A stretch of 64,000 bases of DNA, from NCBI GenBank assembly GCA_021737785.1, contig JAIPDI010000026.1:1-64000 (forward strand), in the 5' to 3' direction. Shown here piece by piece: positions 35,213 through 43,966 of the stretch (position 1 is the first letter of the stretch; every line of letters begins with the position of its first letter). The notes beneath the pieces were generated by a model. That model searched no databases. It was not told the origin of the DNA and saw only the letters and a program-made list of their open reading frames with translations. Both the position numbers and the translations under genes were made by a program. The DNA is from Deltaproteobacteria bacterium (lineage in GTDB: Bacteria; Desulfobacterota; DSM-4660; Desulfatiglandales; Desulfatiglandaceae).

Positions 35213-36358
35213 ATGGAACAGGGCATTTACACCCAAGAGCATCAGATATTTCGGGACACATTCAAAAAATTCGTCGCCAGGGAAATCACCCCCAATGTCC
35301 CCCAGTGGGAGGCGGATCGGGCCGTCCCCAGATCGCTATGGTCCAAGATGGGGGAACAGGGATTCCTCTGCCCCTGGCTTCCGGAAGAGTATGGCGGCCT
35401 GGGTCTCGGGTTTGAATATTCGGTTATCATCAACGAAGAATTGATCCGGGGAGACGGGTTTGGTGTGGGCGTCCCCCTCCACAGCGACGTGGTCACCCCC
35501 TATATTTATTCCTATGCCCGGCCTGAGATAAAGGAAAGGTGGCTTCCGGGTTGCGCAACGGGCGAGGTCATCACCGCCGTCGGGTTCACCGAGCCCAACG
35601 CCGGGTCTGATCTGGCCGCCATACGAACCAAGGGGGTACGGAAGGGCGATTCATACGCTATCAGCGGCCAGAAGACATTTATTACCAACGGGGCTTTCGC
35701 AGATCTGATTGTGGTGGCCGTAAAGACCGATTCCGATGCCGGCTACAGGGGGATCAGCCTGATCCTGGTGGACAAGGATGCCCCCGGCTTTTCGCGTGGA
35801 CGCAAGCTGGAAAAGATGGGGTATCATATGCAGGATACGTCCGAACTCTTCTTTGATGATTGCCGCGTCCCTGCATCCCATCTCCTGGGCGAGGTAGGCT
35901 CAGGGTTTAAATACATGATGGAAAAGCTCCAGCAGGAGAGGCTTGAGGTATGCATCAAATGTCAGGTCAATGCGGAGGAGGCATTAAAGGAGGCCATTGA
36001 TTATGCCAAGGTCCGTGAGGCCTTTGGCCGGCGCATCGGAGATCATCAGCAGATTGCCTTCAAGCTGGCTGAGATGGCCACTGAAGTGGAACTGGGCCGG
36101 ACCTTTCTGGATCGTCTCATCGAAGACCATATCCGCGGAAAAAATATTGTTCAGAGGGTTTCCATGGCCAAATACTGGCTTGGGGAGATGGTTAACCGTA
36201 TTGCCTATCAGGCGGTTCAGATACATGGGGGGTACGGCTACATGGAAGAATACCGTATCTGTCGCATATACCGGGACGTCAGGGCCTTATCCATTTTTGC
36301 CGGGACCAGCGAAATCATGAAGCTGATCATCAGCCGCAATCTGGGCCTGAAAGCCTGA
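35213..36358 (+). CDS. Acyl-CoA dehydrogenase (LCAD/IVD-type catalytic base)
   Basis: 381 residues from the ATG at 35213 (GAGG upstream). FAD enzyme introducing a 2,3 double bond into an acyl-CoA. Landmarks: GFTEPNAGSDLAAIRT, KTFITNGAFADL, AFGRRIGDHQ and IHGGYGYMEEY. The position that holds the catalytic glutamate in medium-chain enzymes (YEGT) reads FAGT, while E242 in QQERL matches the glutamate used by long-chain and isovaleryl-CoA dehydrogenases. It precedes a TRAP transporter gene set, suggesting use of an imported organic acid. Confidence 0.95.
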   Translation: MEQGIYTQEHQIFRDTFKKFVAREITPNVPQWEADRAVPRSLWSKMGEQGFLCPWLPEEYGGLGLGFEYSVIINEELIRGDGFGVGVPLHSDVVTPYIYSYARPEIKERWLPGCATGEVITAVGFTEPNAGSDLAAIRTKGVRKGDSYAISGQKTFITNGAFADLIVVAVKTDSDAGYRGISLILVDKDAPGFSRGRKLEKMGYHMQDTSELFFDDCRVPASHLLGEVGSGFKYMMEKLQQERLEVCIKCQVNAEEALKEAIDYAKVREAFGRRIGDHQQIAFKLAEMATEVELGRTFLDRLIEDHIRGKNIVQRVSMAKYWLGEMVNRIAYQAVQIHGGYGYMEEYRICRIYRDVRALSIFAGTSEIMKLIISRNLGLKA

Positions 36359-36487
36359 TCCGCGGGTGCAAAAAGTATCCGGGCAGAATATTCAATTGAA
36401 AGGGGGTGAATCCATAAGGCGGTTGGTTTAAGGGTTGAAGATATAACAACGAGTTGTTCCTTTACAGGCTTTTGAAAGGAGAATACT

Positions 36488-37513
36488 ATGCAAGCGAGAA
36501 GATGGGTCGTCCTTTTTTGTTTAGCGTCGGCGTTGTGCCTCTTTTTTGCCCCTCTTGGGAATGCAGCCTCAGACAAACCGATCGAGATCAGCTACGCAAA
36601 TTTTTTCCCACCCACCCACACCCAGTCCCAGTTGCCTGAAAGCTGGTGCAAAGAGGTGGAAAAACGCACCAACGGCAAGGTAAAGATCACCTATTATCCC
36701 GGTGGAACCCTCTTGACCGCCCCCAAAATCTTCAATGGCATCGTTGACGGGATCGCTGATATGGGGACTTCCGTATTGGGATACAGTCGCGGCATGTTCC
36801 CCGCCATGGAGGCAATCGATCTTCCCAACGGATATCCCAACGGCGTGGTCGCCACCCGGGTGATCAACGATTTCTACAATGAGTTCAAGCCGAAACCTTT
36901 TAAAAGAGTAAAGGTGATGTATTTTCACGCCCACGGGCCGGGCATCCTGCACAGCAAAAAGCCGGTGCGGACGCTCGAAGAGATCAAGGGGATGAAAGTG
37001 CGGTCTTACGGATTTAACGCCAAGATGACATCCGCCCTGGGCGCTGTGCCCGTGGCCCTGCCCCAATCCGGTGTTTACGAGGCCCTCCAGAAGGGCGTCG
37101 CCGACGCAACATTCGGACCCTCAGAGGTGCTGAAGGGATGGAAGCAGGGAGAGGTGGTCAAGGCCACCACGCTCTGTTACAGCGTTGGATACACTGCAGG
37201 GTTTTTTGTGGTCATGAACCTTGAAAAGTGGAACTCGCTTCCAAAAGACGTCCAGAAGGTGATTGAAGAAGTAAACAAGGAATGGGTGGTCAAATACGGA
37301 CCTGCCTGGGATAAGAGCGATGAAGCGGGTCTGGAATTTGCCAAGAGCCTGGGCAATGAAATTATCCCCCTCTCCGATGAAGAGAGCGCCAAATGGGCCG
37401 AGGCGGTGAGGCCTGTTCTGGATGATTATGTCAAGGATGCCGATAAAAAGGGGTTGCCGGGAAAGAAATACGTGGATTTCATACACGACCGGATTCAAGC
37501 ATATAGTAAATAA
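36488..37513 (+). CDS. dctP: TRAP transporter substrate-binding protein DctP
   Basis: 341 residues. Signal peptide over residues 1-27 (cleavage near GNAAS), then a DctP-family periplasmic binding protein: EVEKRTNGKVKITYYPGGTL, KVRSYGFNAKMTSALGAVPV with the arginine that binds the substrate carboxylate, and LPQSGVYEALQKGVADATF. It would capture an organic acid. The ribosome-binding site GAAAGGAG is strong. Followed by a stem-loop and then the rest of the operon. Confidence 0.94.
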   Translation: MQARRWVVLFCLASALCLFFAPLGNAASDKPIEISYANFFPPTHTQSQLPESWCKEVEKRTNGKVKITYYPGGTLLTAPKIFNGIVDGIADMGTSVLGYSRGMFPAMEAIDLPNGYPNGVVATRVINDFYNEFKPKPFKRVKVMYFHAHGPGILHSKKPVRTLEEIKGMKVRSYGFNAKMTSALGAVPVALPQSGVYEALQKGVADATFGPSEVLKGWKQGEVVKATTLCYSVGYTAGFFVVMNLEKWNSLPKDVQKVIEEVNKEWVVKYGPAWDKSDEAGLEFAKSLGNEIIPLSDEESAKWAEAVRPVLDDYVKDADKKGLPGKKYVDFIHDRIQAYSK

Positions 37514-37527
37514 TAAGGGGTGTAACA

Positions 37528-37562
37528 GATGAATCGCCCGTCGATCCGGCGGGCGATTCATC
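37528..37562 (+). promoter_or_regulatory. Stem-loop between dctP and the flavin reductase gene
   Basis: Perfect 13-bp stem GATGAATCGCCCG/CGGGCGATTCATC with a nine-base loop, 14 bp after the dctP stop. There is no T-tract, and the operon continues. Such hairpins often stabilise the upstream message so that the binding protein is made in excess. Confidence 0.65.
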
Positions 37563-37595
37563 CTCACCATATGAAGCCAGGGAGAGAAAGCGATC

Positions 37596-38261
37596 ATGTT
37601 CTATGAACCCCGGATGAATAATCATGGACTGCCCCACGATCCCTTTAAATCATGCGTGACCCCCCGGCCCATCGGCTGGATTTCCACCATCAGCGTGGAT
37701 GGCATATCCAACCTCGCCCCCTACAGCCAGTTCCAGAACCTCACCTTTGATCCTCCCTATGTCATGTTTGCAGCCAACCAGAACACTGCCGGCCGCCGGA
37801 AGGATTCGGTGGTCAACGCCGAACAGACCAGGGAATTCGTATACAATATGGCCACCTTCGATCTCCGGGAGGCCGTGAATATCTCCGCCCAGGAGGTTCC
37901 CCCGGACGTGGATGAATTTGAGATGGCAGGTGTGAGCAAGACACCCTCCAGGCTCGTGAAACCGTATCGGGTGGCTGAATCGCCCGTTCAGTTCGAATGC
38001 CGATATCACCAGACGCTGCGGCTTCCGGGCAACGGTAAGATGGGGACGACGGATGTGGTCATCGGGGAGGTATTGGGCATCCACATCAGGGACGAATTCA
38101 TCCTCCCCGATGGAAAGCTGGACATTCTCAAAATAAAACCCCTTGCCCGTCTCGGATATTATGACTACACAATTGTTGAATCCATTTTTGAAATGGTCAT
38201 CCCGGGGATCAACGAAGATCTGCGCGCCGGCATGGAGGGCGCATCAAAAAAAGTCCGATAG
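37596..38261 (+). CDS. Flavin reductase-like protein (flavoredoxin family)
   Basis: 221 residues. FMN-binding split-barrel of the flavin reductase/flavoredoxin type: PRPIGWISTISVDGISNLAPYSQFQ at residues 22-46 is the FMN-binding block, then FDPPYVMFAAN and KDSVVNAEQTREFVYNMAT. Likely an electron carrier or oxidoreductase for an aromatic or other organic substrate. Embedded between dctP and dctQM, an unusual spot that suggests it acts on the imported compound. Confidence 0.88.
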   Translation: MFYEPRMNNHGLPHDPFKSCVTPRPIGWISTISVDGISNLAPYSQFQNLTFDPPYVMFAANQNTAGRRKDSVVNAEQTREFVYNMATFDLREAVNISAQEVPPDVDEFEMAGVSKTPSRLVKPYRVAESPVQFECRYHQTLRLPGNGKMGTTDVVIGEVLGIHIRDEFILPDGKLDILKIKPLARLGYYDYTIVESIFEMVIPGINEDLRAGMEGASKKVR

Positions 38262-38291
38262 CAAAGAGATAATCCAAGAGGAAAGATCCAG

Positions 38292-38819
38292 ATGAGTTCT
38301 ATTGAAAGACCGGTCAAAACACTGGTCAGATACATGTATTATGTTGCGGGCGCAGCACTTGTCCTGATGATGGTGATCACCTGCGTGGATATTGTCTTGA
38401 GGCTGTCCGTAACCCTCTATGCAAGGTACGGATGGGAGGTCCTTTCTCCATTTCAGCCGTTACCCGGAACCTATGAATTGGTATGCTTTCTCGGCTCAAC
38501 AGCCGCTGCCTTTGCCATGGCCCACACCCTGGTGGAATCCGGCCATGTGGCTGTCAGCGTGTTGGTCCGGCTCTTTTCTGAAAAGACACAGGCCGTTTTC
38601 CAGATCGTCACCAGTTCAATGGCATTCATATTCTTCGGCCTGCTTTCCTGGCAGTCTGTTGTGTATGCACAGAAACTGAAGAAGTGGGGCGAGGTCTCCA
38701 TGACCCTGGAACTTCCCTACTATCCCTTTGTATACGGAATGGCCCTGTCGGCAGCTGCGGTGTGTCTGGTTCTCCTCGTGACGGTGATCAGTGAAGGCGG
38801 GAAGGTAGGTGGCAAATGA
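38292..38819 (+). CDS. dctQ: TRAP transporter small permease DctQ
   Basis: 175 residues with four membrane helices, the normal DctQ layout, and the central EVGCFLL-like region represented by TYELVCFLGSTAAAFAMAHT. It pairs with DctM and docks the binding protein. Its stop overlaps the DctM start (ATGA). Sodium- or proton-driven uptake is the family mechanism. Confidence 0.9.
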   Translation: MSSIERPVKTLVRYMYYVAGAALVLMMVITCVDIVLRLSVTLYARYGWEVLSPFQPLPGTYELVCFLGSTAAAFAMAHTLVESGHVAVSVLVRLFSEKTQAVFQIVTSSMAFIFFGLLSWQSVVYAQKLKKWGEVSMTLELPYYPFVYGMALSAAAVCLVLLVTVISEGGKVGGK

Positions 38820-40117
38820 GCGTAACGGCGATCGGCATCATCGGAATCCTTGTCCTTATTGTCTTTCTCTTTACCAACATGCCCGTCGGGTTCGTGATGG
38901 GGATCATCGGTTTTCTTGGATTCAGCTATATTAAGGGGGTGGGGCCGGGGTTGAGCATTATGGCCAAGGATTTCTTTGAAATCTTTTCCTCTTACGGATT
39001 AACCGTTGTCCCCTTATTTGTGTTCATGGGTCAGCTTTCCTTTTACTCCGGCATCAGCCGGCGTCTTTATGACTCGGCCTATGTGCTGTTTGGGAGTCGA
39101 AAAGGCGGCCTTGCCATGGCCACGGTAGGCGCCTGTGCAGGATTTTCAGCGATTTCCGGATCCACCAATGCCACGGCCGCCACCATGGCCACGGTCACTC
39201 TCCCGGAGATGAAACGATACGGGTATGACATGGGGCTGGCCACCGGCACGGTCGCCGCTGCAGGGAGCCTGGGAATACTGATTCCCCCCAGCGTCATCTT
39301 CATTGTCTACGGGATATTGACAGAGCAATCCATCGGGAAGCTCTTTGCCGCCGGAATTCTTCCCGGGATACTCCTTTCCTTCTTATTCCTCCTGGTTATC
39401 TATCTGCGAGTGCTTCATAACCCGGCCCTGGCCCCCCCCGGCCCCAAGACCAGTTTCAGAGAAAAGATAAGATCCTTTGCAGGTGTTGTGGAAACCTTCA
39501 TCATCTTCGGCATGGTCATGGGCGGCATCTTCTTCGGCATCTTCACCCCTACAGAGGCGGCAGCCGCGGGCGCGTTCCTGACCCTCGTATTGGCCCTTGT
39601 CAGAAAGCAGCTTTCATGGCAGGGGTTTCTCAAGTCGATCGCAGATACCACCCGGATAAGCTGTATGGTGATGGTGATTGTGGCCGGCGCCACGATTTTC
39701 GGTCATTTTATGGCCGTCACCCGCGTGCCCTTTGACATTTCCAATTGGGTAAGCAGTCTTCCCCTGCCCGGCTTTGCCATCATGATGGTGGTCATCGTCA
39801 TCTATCTCATCGGCGGGTTTTTCATGGACGCCTTTGCCCTGATCATGTTGACCATCCCCATCTTCTTCCCGGTGTCTCAGGCCCTTGGGTACGATCCCAT
39901 CTGGTTCGGCGTGGTCATCGTTCTGATCACCGAGATGGGCGTTATAACGCCGCCCGTGGGAATCAATGTCTATGTGGTTCACGGGGTGGCGAAAGATGTG
40001 CCCCTGGACGTGATATTCAAGGGGGTGCTTCCCATGCTTCTGGCATTACTCGTCTGCAATGCGTTGCTCATCATCTTCCCCCAGATCGCCCTCTATTTGC
40101 CGGGCCTGATGCGGTAG
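38816..40117 (+). CDS. dctM: TRAP transporter large permease DctM
   Basis: 433 residues with 12 or so membrane helices. Family motifs include FVFMGQLSFYSGISRRLYD, AGFSAISGSTNATAATMATVTLPEMKRYGYD, AAAGSLGILIPPSVIFIVYG and TEMGVITPPVGINVYVVHGVA. Forms the elevator-type translocation domain of the transporter. Last gene of the operon, followed by palindromic repeats rather than a clear terminator. Confidence 0.96.
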   Translation: MSVTAIGIIGILVLIVFLFTNMPVGFVMGIIGFLGFSYIKGVGPGLSIMAKDFFEIFSSYGLTVVPLFVFMGQLSFYSGISRRLYDSAYVLFGSRKGGLAMATVGACAGFSAISGSTNATAATMATVTLPEMKRYGYDMGLATGTVAAAGSLGILIPPSVIFIVYGILTEQSIGKLFAAGILPGILLSFLFLLVIYLRVLHNPALAPPGPKTSFREKIRSFAGVVETFIIFGMVMGGIFFGIFTPTEAAAAGAFLTLVLALVRKQLSWQGFLKSIADTTRISCMVMVIVAGATIFGHFMAVTRVPFDISNWVSSLPLPGFAIMMVVIVIYLIGGFFMDAFALIMLTIPIFFPVSQALGYDPIWFGVVIVLITEMGVITPPVGINVYVVHGVAKDVPLDVIFKGVLPMLLALLVCNALLIIFPQIALYLPGLMR

Positions 40118-40163
40118 AAAATGGCTAAAGCGGATAACCGCAACCAAAACGGCTGGTGCTGTC

Positions 40164-40243
40164 CCGTCATTCCGGCATGCCCTTAGCCGGAATCCAGTCC
40201 GCCGTATTTCTGGATTCCGGCTAGAATCGTGCCGGAATGACGG
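40164..40243. repeat. Double-palindrome element, copy 2
   Basis: CCGTCATTCCGGC..GCCGGAATCCAG then CTGGATTCCGGC..GCCGGAATGACGG, an 80-bp palindrome of palindromes. Its reverse complement matches 25646-25729. The rest of the 40118-40477 gap shows nothing further. Confidence 0.8.
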
Positions 40244-40477
40244 AGGCTAAGCGTGCAGTGGAAGGATGGCCATATTTTCTTGTTTTTTGTGACAGAAAAT
40301 TGGGCGATAAGGTGCTAAACGGCTAAGGACAGGCCTTCTAAAAAACAGAGAAAGGGGGTTCAGGTCCGGAGAATGAAACAAAGGCGGGGGCCGGATGAGG
40401 ATATGCATATCAAGGCCGACGCATGGCGGCAATGCTTTCCTTTATATGCCGTCACATGGGAGCAGACACAGAATCCT

Positions 40478-40795
40478 TTATTCACTTCGTTGCGGCAGCA
40501 CGATCTTCCGGTTTTCCGGGTCCTCCTGCGGACGGTAGAAGACCACCGTGTGTCCGATCATGCCGACGTTCTCCGCGCCTGTCTCTTTTTCGATTCCAAG
40601 GGAGATTTCTGTCTTTTGATCCTTTTCCTTGAAATCGTTGAACTTTACCTTAATGAGTTCGTGTCTTTCCAAGGCGTTTTGGGCCGACGACAGGACTTCA
40701 GGCGTCAGGCCTTTCTGGCCGATAAAAACCACCGGTTTCAGGCCGTGCGCCATCCCCCGCAGGTATTTCCGCTGAAACCCCTCTAATTTTTTCAT
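40478..40795 (-). CDS. yhbY: YhbY/CRS1 RNA-binding protein (ribosome assembly)
   Basis: 105 residues from the ATG at 40795, which follows GAGGACGGGAT. CRM domain: LEGFQRKYLRGMAHGLKPVVFIGQKGLTPEVLSS, with the GxxG loop represented by GQKG, and LERHELIKVKF and GMIGHTVVFYRP at the end. It binds pre-50S ribosomal particles. Single gene, about 120 bp downstream of the CGGC-like gene on the same strand. Confidence 0.93.
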   Translation of the reverse strand: MKKLEGFQRKYLRGMAHGLKPVVFIGQKGLTPEVLSSAQNALERHELIKVKFNDFKEKDQKTEISLGIEKETGAENVGMIGHTVVFYRPQEDPENRKIVLPQRSE

Positions 40796-40916
40796 ATCCC
40801 GTCCTCTGCTCAACCTTGAACCTTCCTGTCCATCGACCTGCTGCTGAACCCGGAAGGACGTCCCCGACCGAAAACCCCGGTCCGGAAGATCCGGAGCTCC
40901 CGGTCAGTCGCTGAAA

Positions 40917-41261
40917 TCAGTGATAGTCGTGGGTCCCTAAAACCACATCGATGCCCGTAGCGTTCTTCAGCATCCGGGCGAATTCCTCTGCTGTGCCGTA
41001 GGGACACCCGGGCTTGGCATTGGCGAGGCATGAACTGAGGTAAATCGCATCGGGCTTGATCTCGGAGAGCTTCATGGCCATGCCCAGATTGGAAACGAGG
41101 GTCCTTCCCGGGCATTCGCATTTGACAAATGCCGTCACCATGGACGGTTCGTCGAACTTCCCCTCCCCGAGGCCGGCCGCCTTCAGACATCGCCACTCCC
41201 CGGGGCACCCATATCCGCTGTCCATGTAAGCGCCGCAACCGACAACCGCTACCTTTTTCAC
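40917..41261 (-). CDS. CGGC-domain-like small cysteine-rich protein
   Basis: 114 residues starting from a GTG at 41261 preceded by AGAGGAGGAAAA. Resembles CGGC-domain putative metal-binding proteins, though the diagnostic CGGCPG reads CECPGR here. Other cysteines are in VVGCGAYMDSGYGCPGEWRC, LSSCLAN and PGCPYGT. Probably a cytoplasmic redox or metal-handling protein of unknown role. A longer frame covering 40810-41313 on the same strand but another frame is a shadow. Confidence 0.65.
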   Translation of the reverse strand: MKKVAVVGCGAYMDSGYGCPGEWRCLKAAGLGEGKFDEPSMVTAFVKCECPGRTLVSNLGMAMKLSEIKPDAIYLSSCLANAKPGCPYGTAEEFARMLKNATGIDVVLGTHDYH

Positions 41262-41599
41262 TGGCTTTTCCTCCTCTTTTCTGGTGGTATGGTTTTAATC
41301 CTTCCCGGCCCACATATCACACTCTCACGTAAGATGTCACCCAATTTCAAAAACAGCGGACCGAAAAGGGACCATCGGGCGTTCCTGGTTTTCCGGGTCT
41401 GAAAGATGCGCGTCGCCTCTGGCCGGCGACCACTCTTATCAGGAAGAAACTGCCCAAACGGACTTACACGTTTCAGGGGGAACCGGTAACGAGTACCCAT
41501 GGCCAAATTTTATAGGAGGACCCTGTGTCCACAGTCTGATCTGCAGGGATAGGGAGAAAGCGTCCATCCTGCCGGGGGAACGCATATCATTCGCCCCGG
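41262..41599. other. Intergenic region without recognised features
   Basis: 338 bp between the CGGC-like gene start and the VWA gene stop. I see no promoter, hairpin or repeat that stands out. Confidence 0.4.
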
Positions 41600-42793
41600 C
41601 TAATTCTCGCTCATCAGGTGGGCCACGGCCTTTTCCAGGCCGTCGATGGTCAGCTCGAACATGGGAAATATTTCGCGGATGGCATTGATTGTGCGGGTAT
41701 AGGGCCATTCAGCGGCCATCTTGGGGTTCAACCAGGCGGAGTGCCTGAAGGTATCGGCAATGAACCGGAGTCTCTCGTAGCTCGGCCGGGTCGATCTTTC
41801 TTCGATATGGATGGAGCCGTCGGTGGCCATCAGTTCATAGGGGGCCATGCTGGCATCGCCCACGATGATGAACCGGGTTTCCGGATCGCGACGGGCCAGA
41901 TCCTCAACCCGCACCGGCTTTTTGAACCGGGGGGGGTCCTCCCAGATGTGGTCATAGATGGTATTGTGAAAGAAATAGGTCTTCACTTCCTTGAACTGGG
42001 AGCGCGCATAATTGAACAGGGTCTGCACCATCTCGATGTAAGGGTCCATGGACCAGCCGCCGTTGTCGATGGCCAGGATGACCTTCAAGCGATCCTTGAG
42101 ACTTCTCTCGAAGATGATCTCTATCTCCCCGGCGTTCTTCATGGTCTGGTAGATGGTCTCATCGATGTTGACCACGTCCTTGGGGCCGGTGGGCACCATA
42201 TTCCGCAGCCGCTTCAGGGCCTCGCCGATCTGGGCCTGGGTGAGGGGACCTTCCTGGGAATAGTCCCGGTACCGCCGGTCCATGGCCACCTTGACCGCCG
42301 ATTTGTTTCGCGACATGCCGCCGACCCGCATCCCCCCCGGATGGTAGCCTGAATGCCCGACAGGAGAGGTGCCGCCGGTACCGATCCATTTGCTCCCCCC
42401 GTGATGCTCCTCTGTCTGCTCTTTCAACCGGTCCAGGAAGTACTGCAGCAGTTCTTCGGGGCTCAGCTTATTGAGGGCTTCCTTATCCATCCCCAATGCA
42501 TCCGCCACCGCCTCGGGATCTTTGAGCCATTCTTCCAACATGGCCCGGGCCACCTCGGAGAGTTCAAATTCCTCGGGCTCCTTCAGCTCGGCCCCTTCGA
42601 AACGATGGGCAAAGACCTGGTCGTACAGGTCAAAATATCTCTCGCTCTTCACCAGGATGGATCGGGCCGCGGTATAGAAATCTTCGATGGAGGTGATCAA
42701 CCCCATTTGAAGGGCCTTTTGAAGCCGCAGGAAGGACGTGGGGGATACCGGTATGCCCACCTGCCTCAAGAGATAAAAAAAACTCGTAAACAT
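41600..42793 (-). CDS. VWA domain protein (CoxE-like) with degenerate MIDAS
   Basis: 397 residues from the ATG at 42793, with GGAGAACACT before it. The N-terminal helical half opens with FYLLRQVGIPVSPTSFLRLQKAL. The C-terminal half is a von Willebrand A-like domain, but the metal site that should read DxSxS is DNGGWSMD. The RDPETRFIIVGDASMAPYEL block matches the CoxE/VWA family. Together with the adjacent MoxR ATPase it likely forms a chaperone pair that inserts a cofactor into, or remodels, a target enzyme not identified here. Confidence 0.82.
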   Translation of the reverse strand: MFTSFFYLLRQVGIPVSPTSFLRLQKALQMGLITSIEDFYTAARSILVKSERYFDLYDQVFAHRFEGAELKEPEEFELSEVARAMLEEWLKDPEAVADALGMDKEALNKLSPEELLQYFLDRLKEQTEEHHGGSKWIGTGGTSPVGHSGYHPGGMRVGGMSRNKSAVKVAMDRRYRDYSQEGPLTQAQIGEALKRLRNMVPTGPKDVVNIDETIYQTMKNAGEIEIIFERSLKDRLKVILAIDNGGWSMDPYIEMVQTLFNYARSQFKEVKTYFFHNTIYDHIWEDPPRFKKPVRVEDLARRDPETRFIIVGDASMAPYELMATDGSIHIEERSTRPSYERLRFIADTFRHSAWLNPKMAAEWPYTRTINAIREIFPMFELTIDGLEKAVAHLMSEN

Positions 42794-42807
42794 AGTGTTC
42801 TCCAGAT

Positions 42808-42875
42808 CGCATAGCGCAGAGCGCGCAGCGCAAAGCGACACCATATTTTATCCGCCGTGCCCTCTGCGCTATGCG
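42808..42875. repeat. 14-bp inverted repeat between moxR and the VWA gene
   Basis: CGCATAGCGCAGAG (42808-42821) pairs perfectly with CTCTGCGCTATGCG (42862-42875) around a 40-bp loop. The right arm continues into two more GCGCTATG units. Confidence 0.75.
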
Positions 42876-42894
42876 CTATGCGCTACCCATCGGG

Positions 42895-43749
42895 TCATAT
42901 CCTCATTCGCGTCGCCGCGTTTCGTGCCACCGCATAGTCAGGGCTCTTTTTGAACAGCACGCCCAGATAAGGGAGGTCTCCCTTGATAAGTTCCTTCACG
43001 TTGAAATCCGGATCGGCCTGAAGCGCGCGGATCCAGTTGATCAACTCCCGGGTGGCCGGCTTTTTCTCAATGCCCCTGAAATCCCTCACCTTGTAAAAGG
43101 CCCGAATCGAACTCTCCAGGAGGTCTTTGCTGATATCGGGGAAATGGACATTGAGGATCTCCCGCATCATATCAGGCTCCGGGAAGGCGATATGGTGGAA
43201 ATTGCAGCGTCCCAGAAAGGGGTCAGACAGGTCCTTCTTGGCATTGGATGTGATGATGATCACCGGCCGTCTCTTGGCGGTGACGGTCTTGTCGATTTCT
43301 ATGATGTCAAATTCCATCTGATCCAGGACGTCCAGCATGTCGTCCTGAAAGTCCGTATCGGCTTTATCGATCTCGTCGATCAGGAGCACCACCCGGTCCT
43401 CTGCTACGAAGGACTGGCCGATCTTCCCCATCTTGATATAGTCTTCAATATTGCTGACATTTCTGTTTGAATCGCCGAAGCGACTGTCATTGAGCCGGGT
43501 GAGGGTATCATACTGGTACAGGGCCTCTACCAGCTTCATGCTCGATTTGACATTCAGGACAATCAGCTTCATATTCAATGCCTCTGAAATCGCATGGGCC
43601 AACATGGTCTTGCCCGTTCCCGGCTCCCCCTTCAGGAGGAGGGGCATTTCCAGGGCCATCGAGATATTGACGATCTTGGCCAGTTCTTCGTCGAGGACAT
43701 ACTTGGAAGCGCCGCTGAACTTCCAACTTGCACTGCTTTCTGAATTCAT
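42895..43749 (-). CDS. MoxR-family AAA ATPase
   Basis: 284 residues from the ATG at 43749, with GGAGCAGACAT before it; a longer frame merely translates the repeat at 43832-43966. Walker A GEPGTGKT at 41-48, Walker B VVLLIDEIDKAD, sensor 1 ITSNAKKDL, and the GRC arginine-finger region follow in order. MoxR ATPases work with VWA proteins to activate metallo-enzymes or complexes; the partner VWA gene is next in the operon. Confidence 0.92.
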   Translation of the reverse strand: MNSESSASWKFSGASKYVLDEELAKIVNISMALEMPLLLKGEPGTGKTMLAHAISEALNMKLIVLNVKSSMKLVEALYQYDTLTRLNDSRFGDSNRNVSNIEDYIKMGKIGQSFVAEDRVVLLIDEIDKADTDFQDDMLDVLDQMEFDIIEIDKTVTAKRRPVIIITSNAKKDLSDPFLGRCNFHHIAFPEPDMMREILNVHFPDISKDLLESSIRAFYKVRDFRGIEKKPATRELINWIRALQADPDFNVKELIKGDLPYLGVLFKKSPDYAVARNAATRMRI

Positions 43750-43831
43750 ATGTCTGCTCCTTGCAAAAAATGGAATTTTATCATAGATCTTATGAAACAT
43801 AGGCTCCTTCTGATCTTCCGCCTTGCATACT

Positions 43832-43966
43832 TGATGGATTCGTAAAAAGTCGTCACCCCGTTGAAAAACGGGGTCCAGAGGTTTCGTAAATGATTGAATA
43901 TACTGGATTCCGGCTTTCGCCGGAATGACGAAAAATGACACTTCCTGACTTTTTACGAGACCATCA
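43832..43966. repeat. MITE-like element, copy 2 (135 bp) with nested palindrome
   Basis: Ends TGATGGATTCGTAAAAAGTC and GACTTTTTACGAGACCATCA are near-perfect inverted repeats. Compared with 25943-26045 it has an extra 31-33 bp after GATGATT-like sequence, containing CTGGATTCCGGC/GCCGGAATGACG, i.e. a second type of palindrome sitting inside the first. The remainder of the 43750-44157 gap shows nothing else. Confidence 0.85.
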
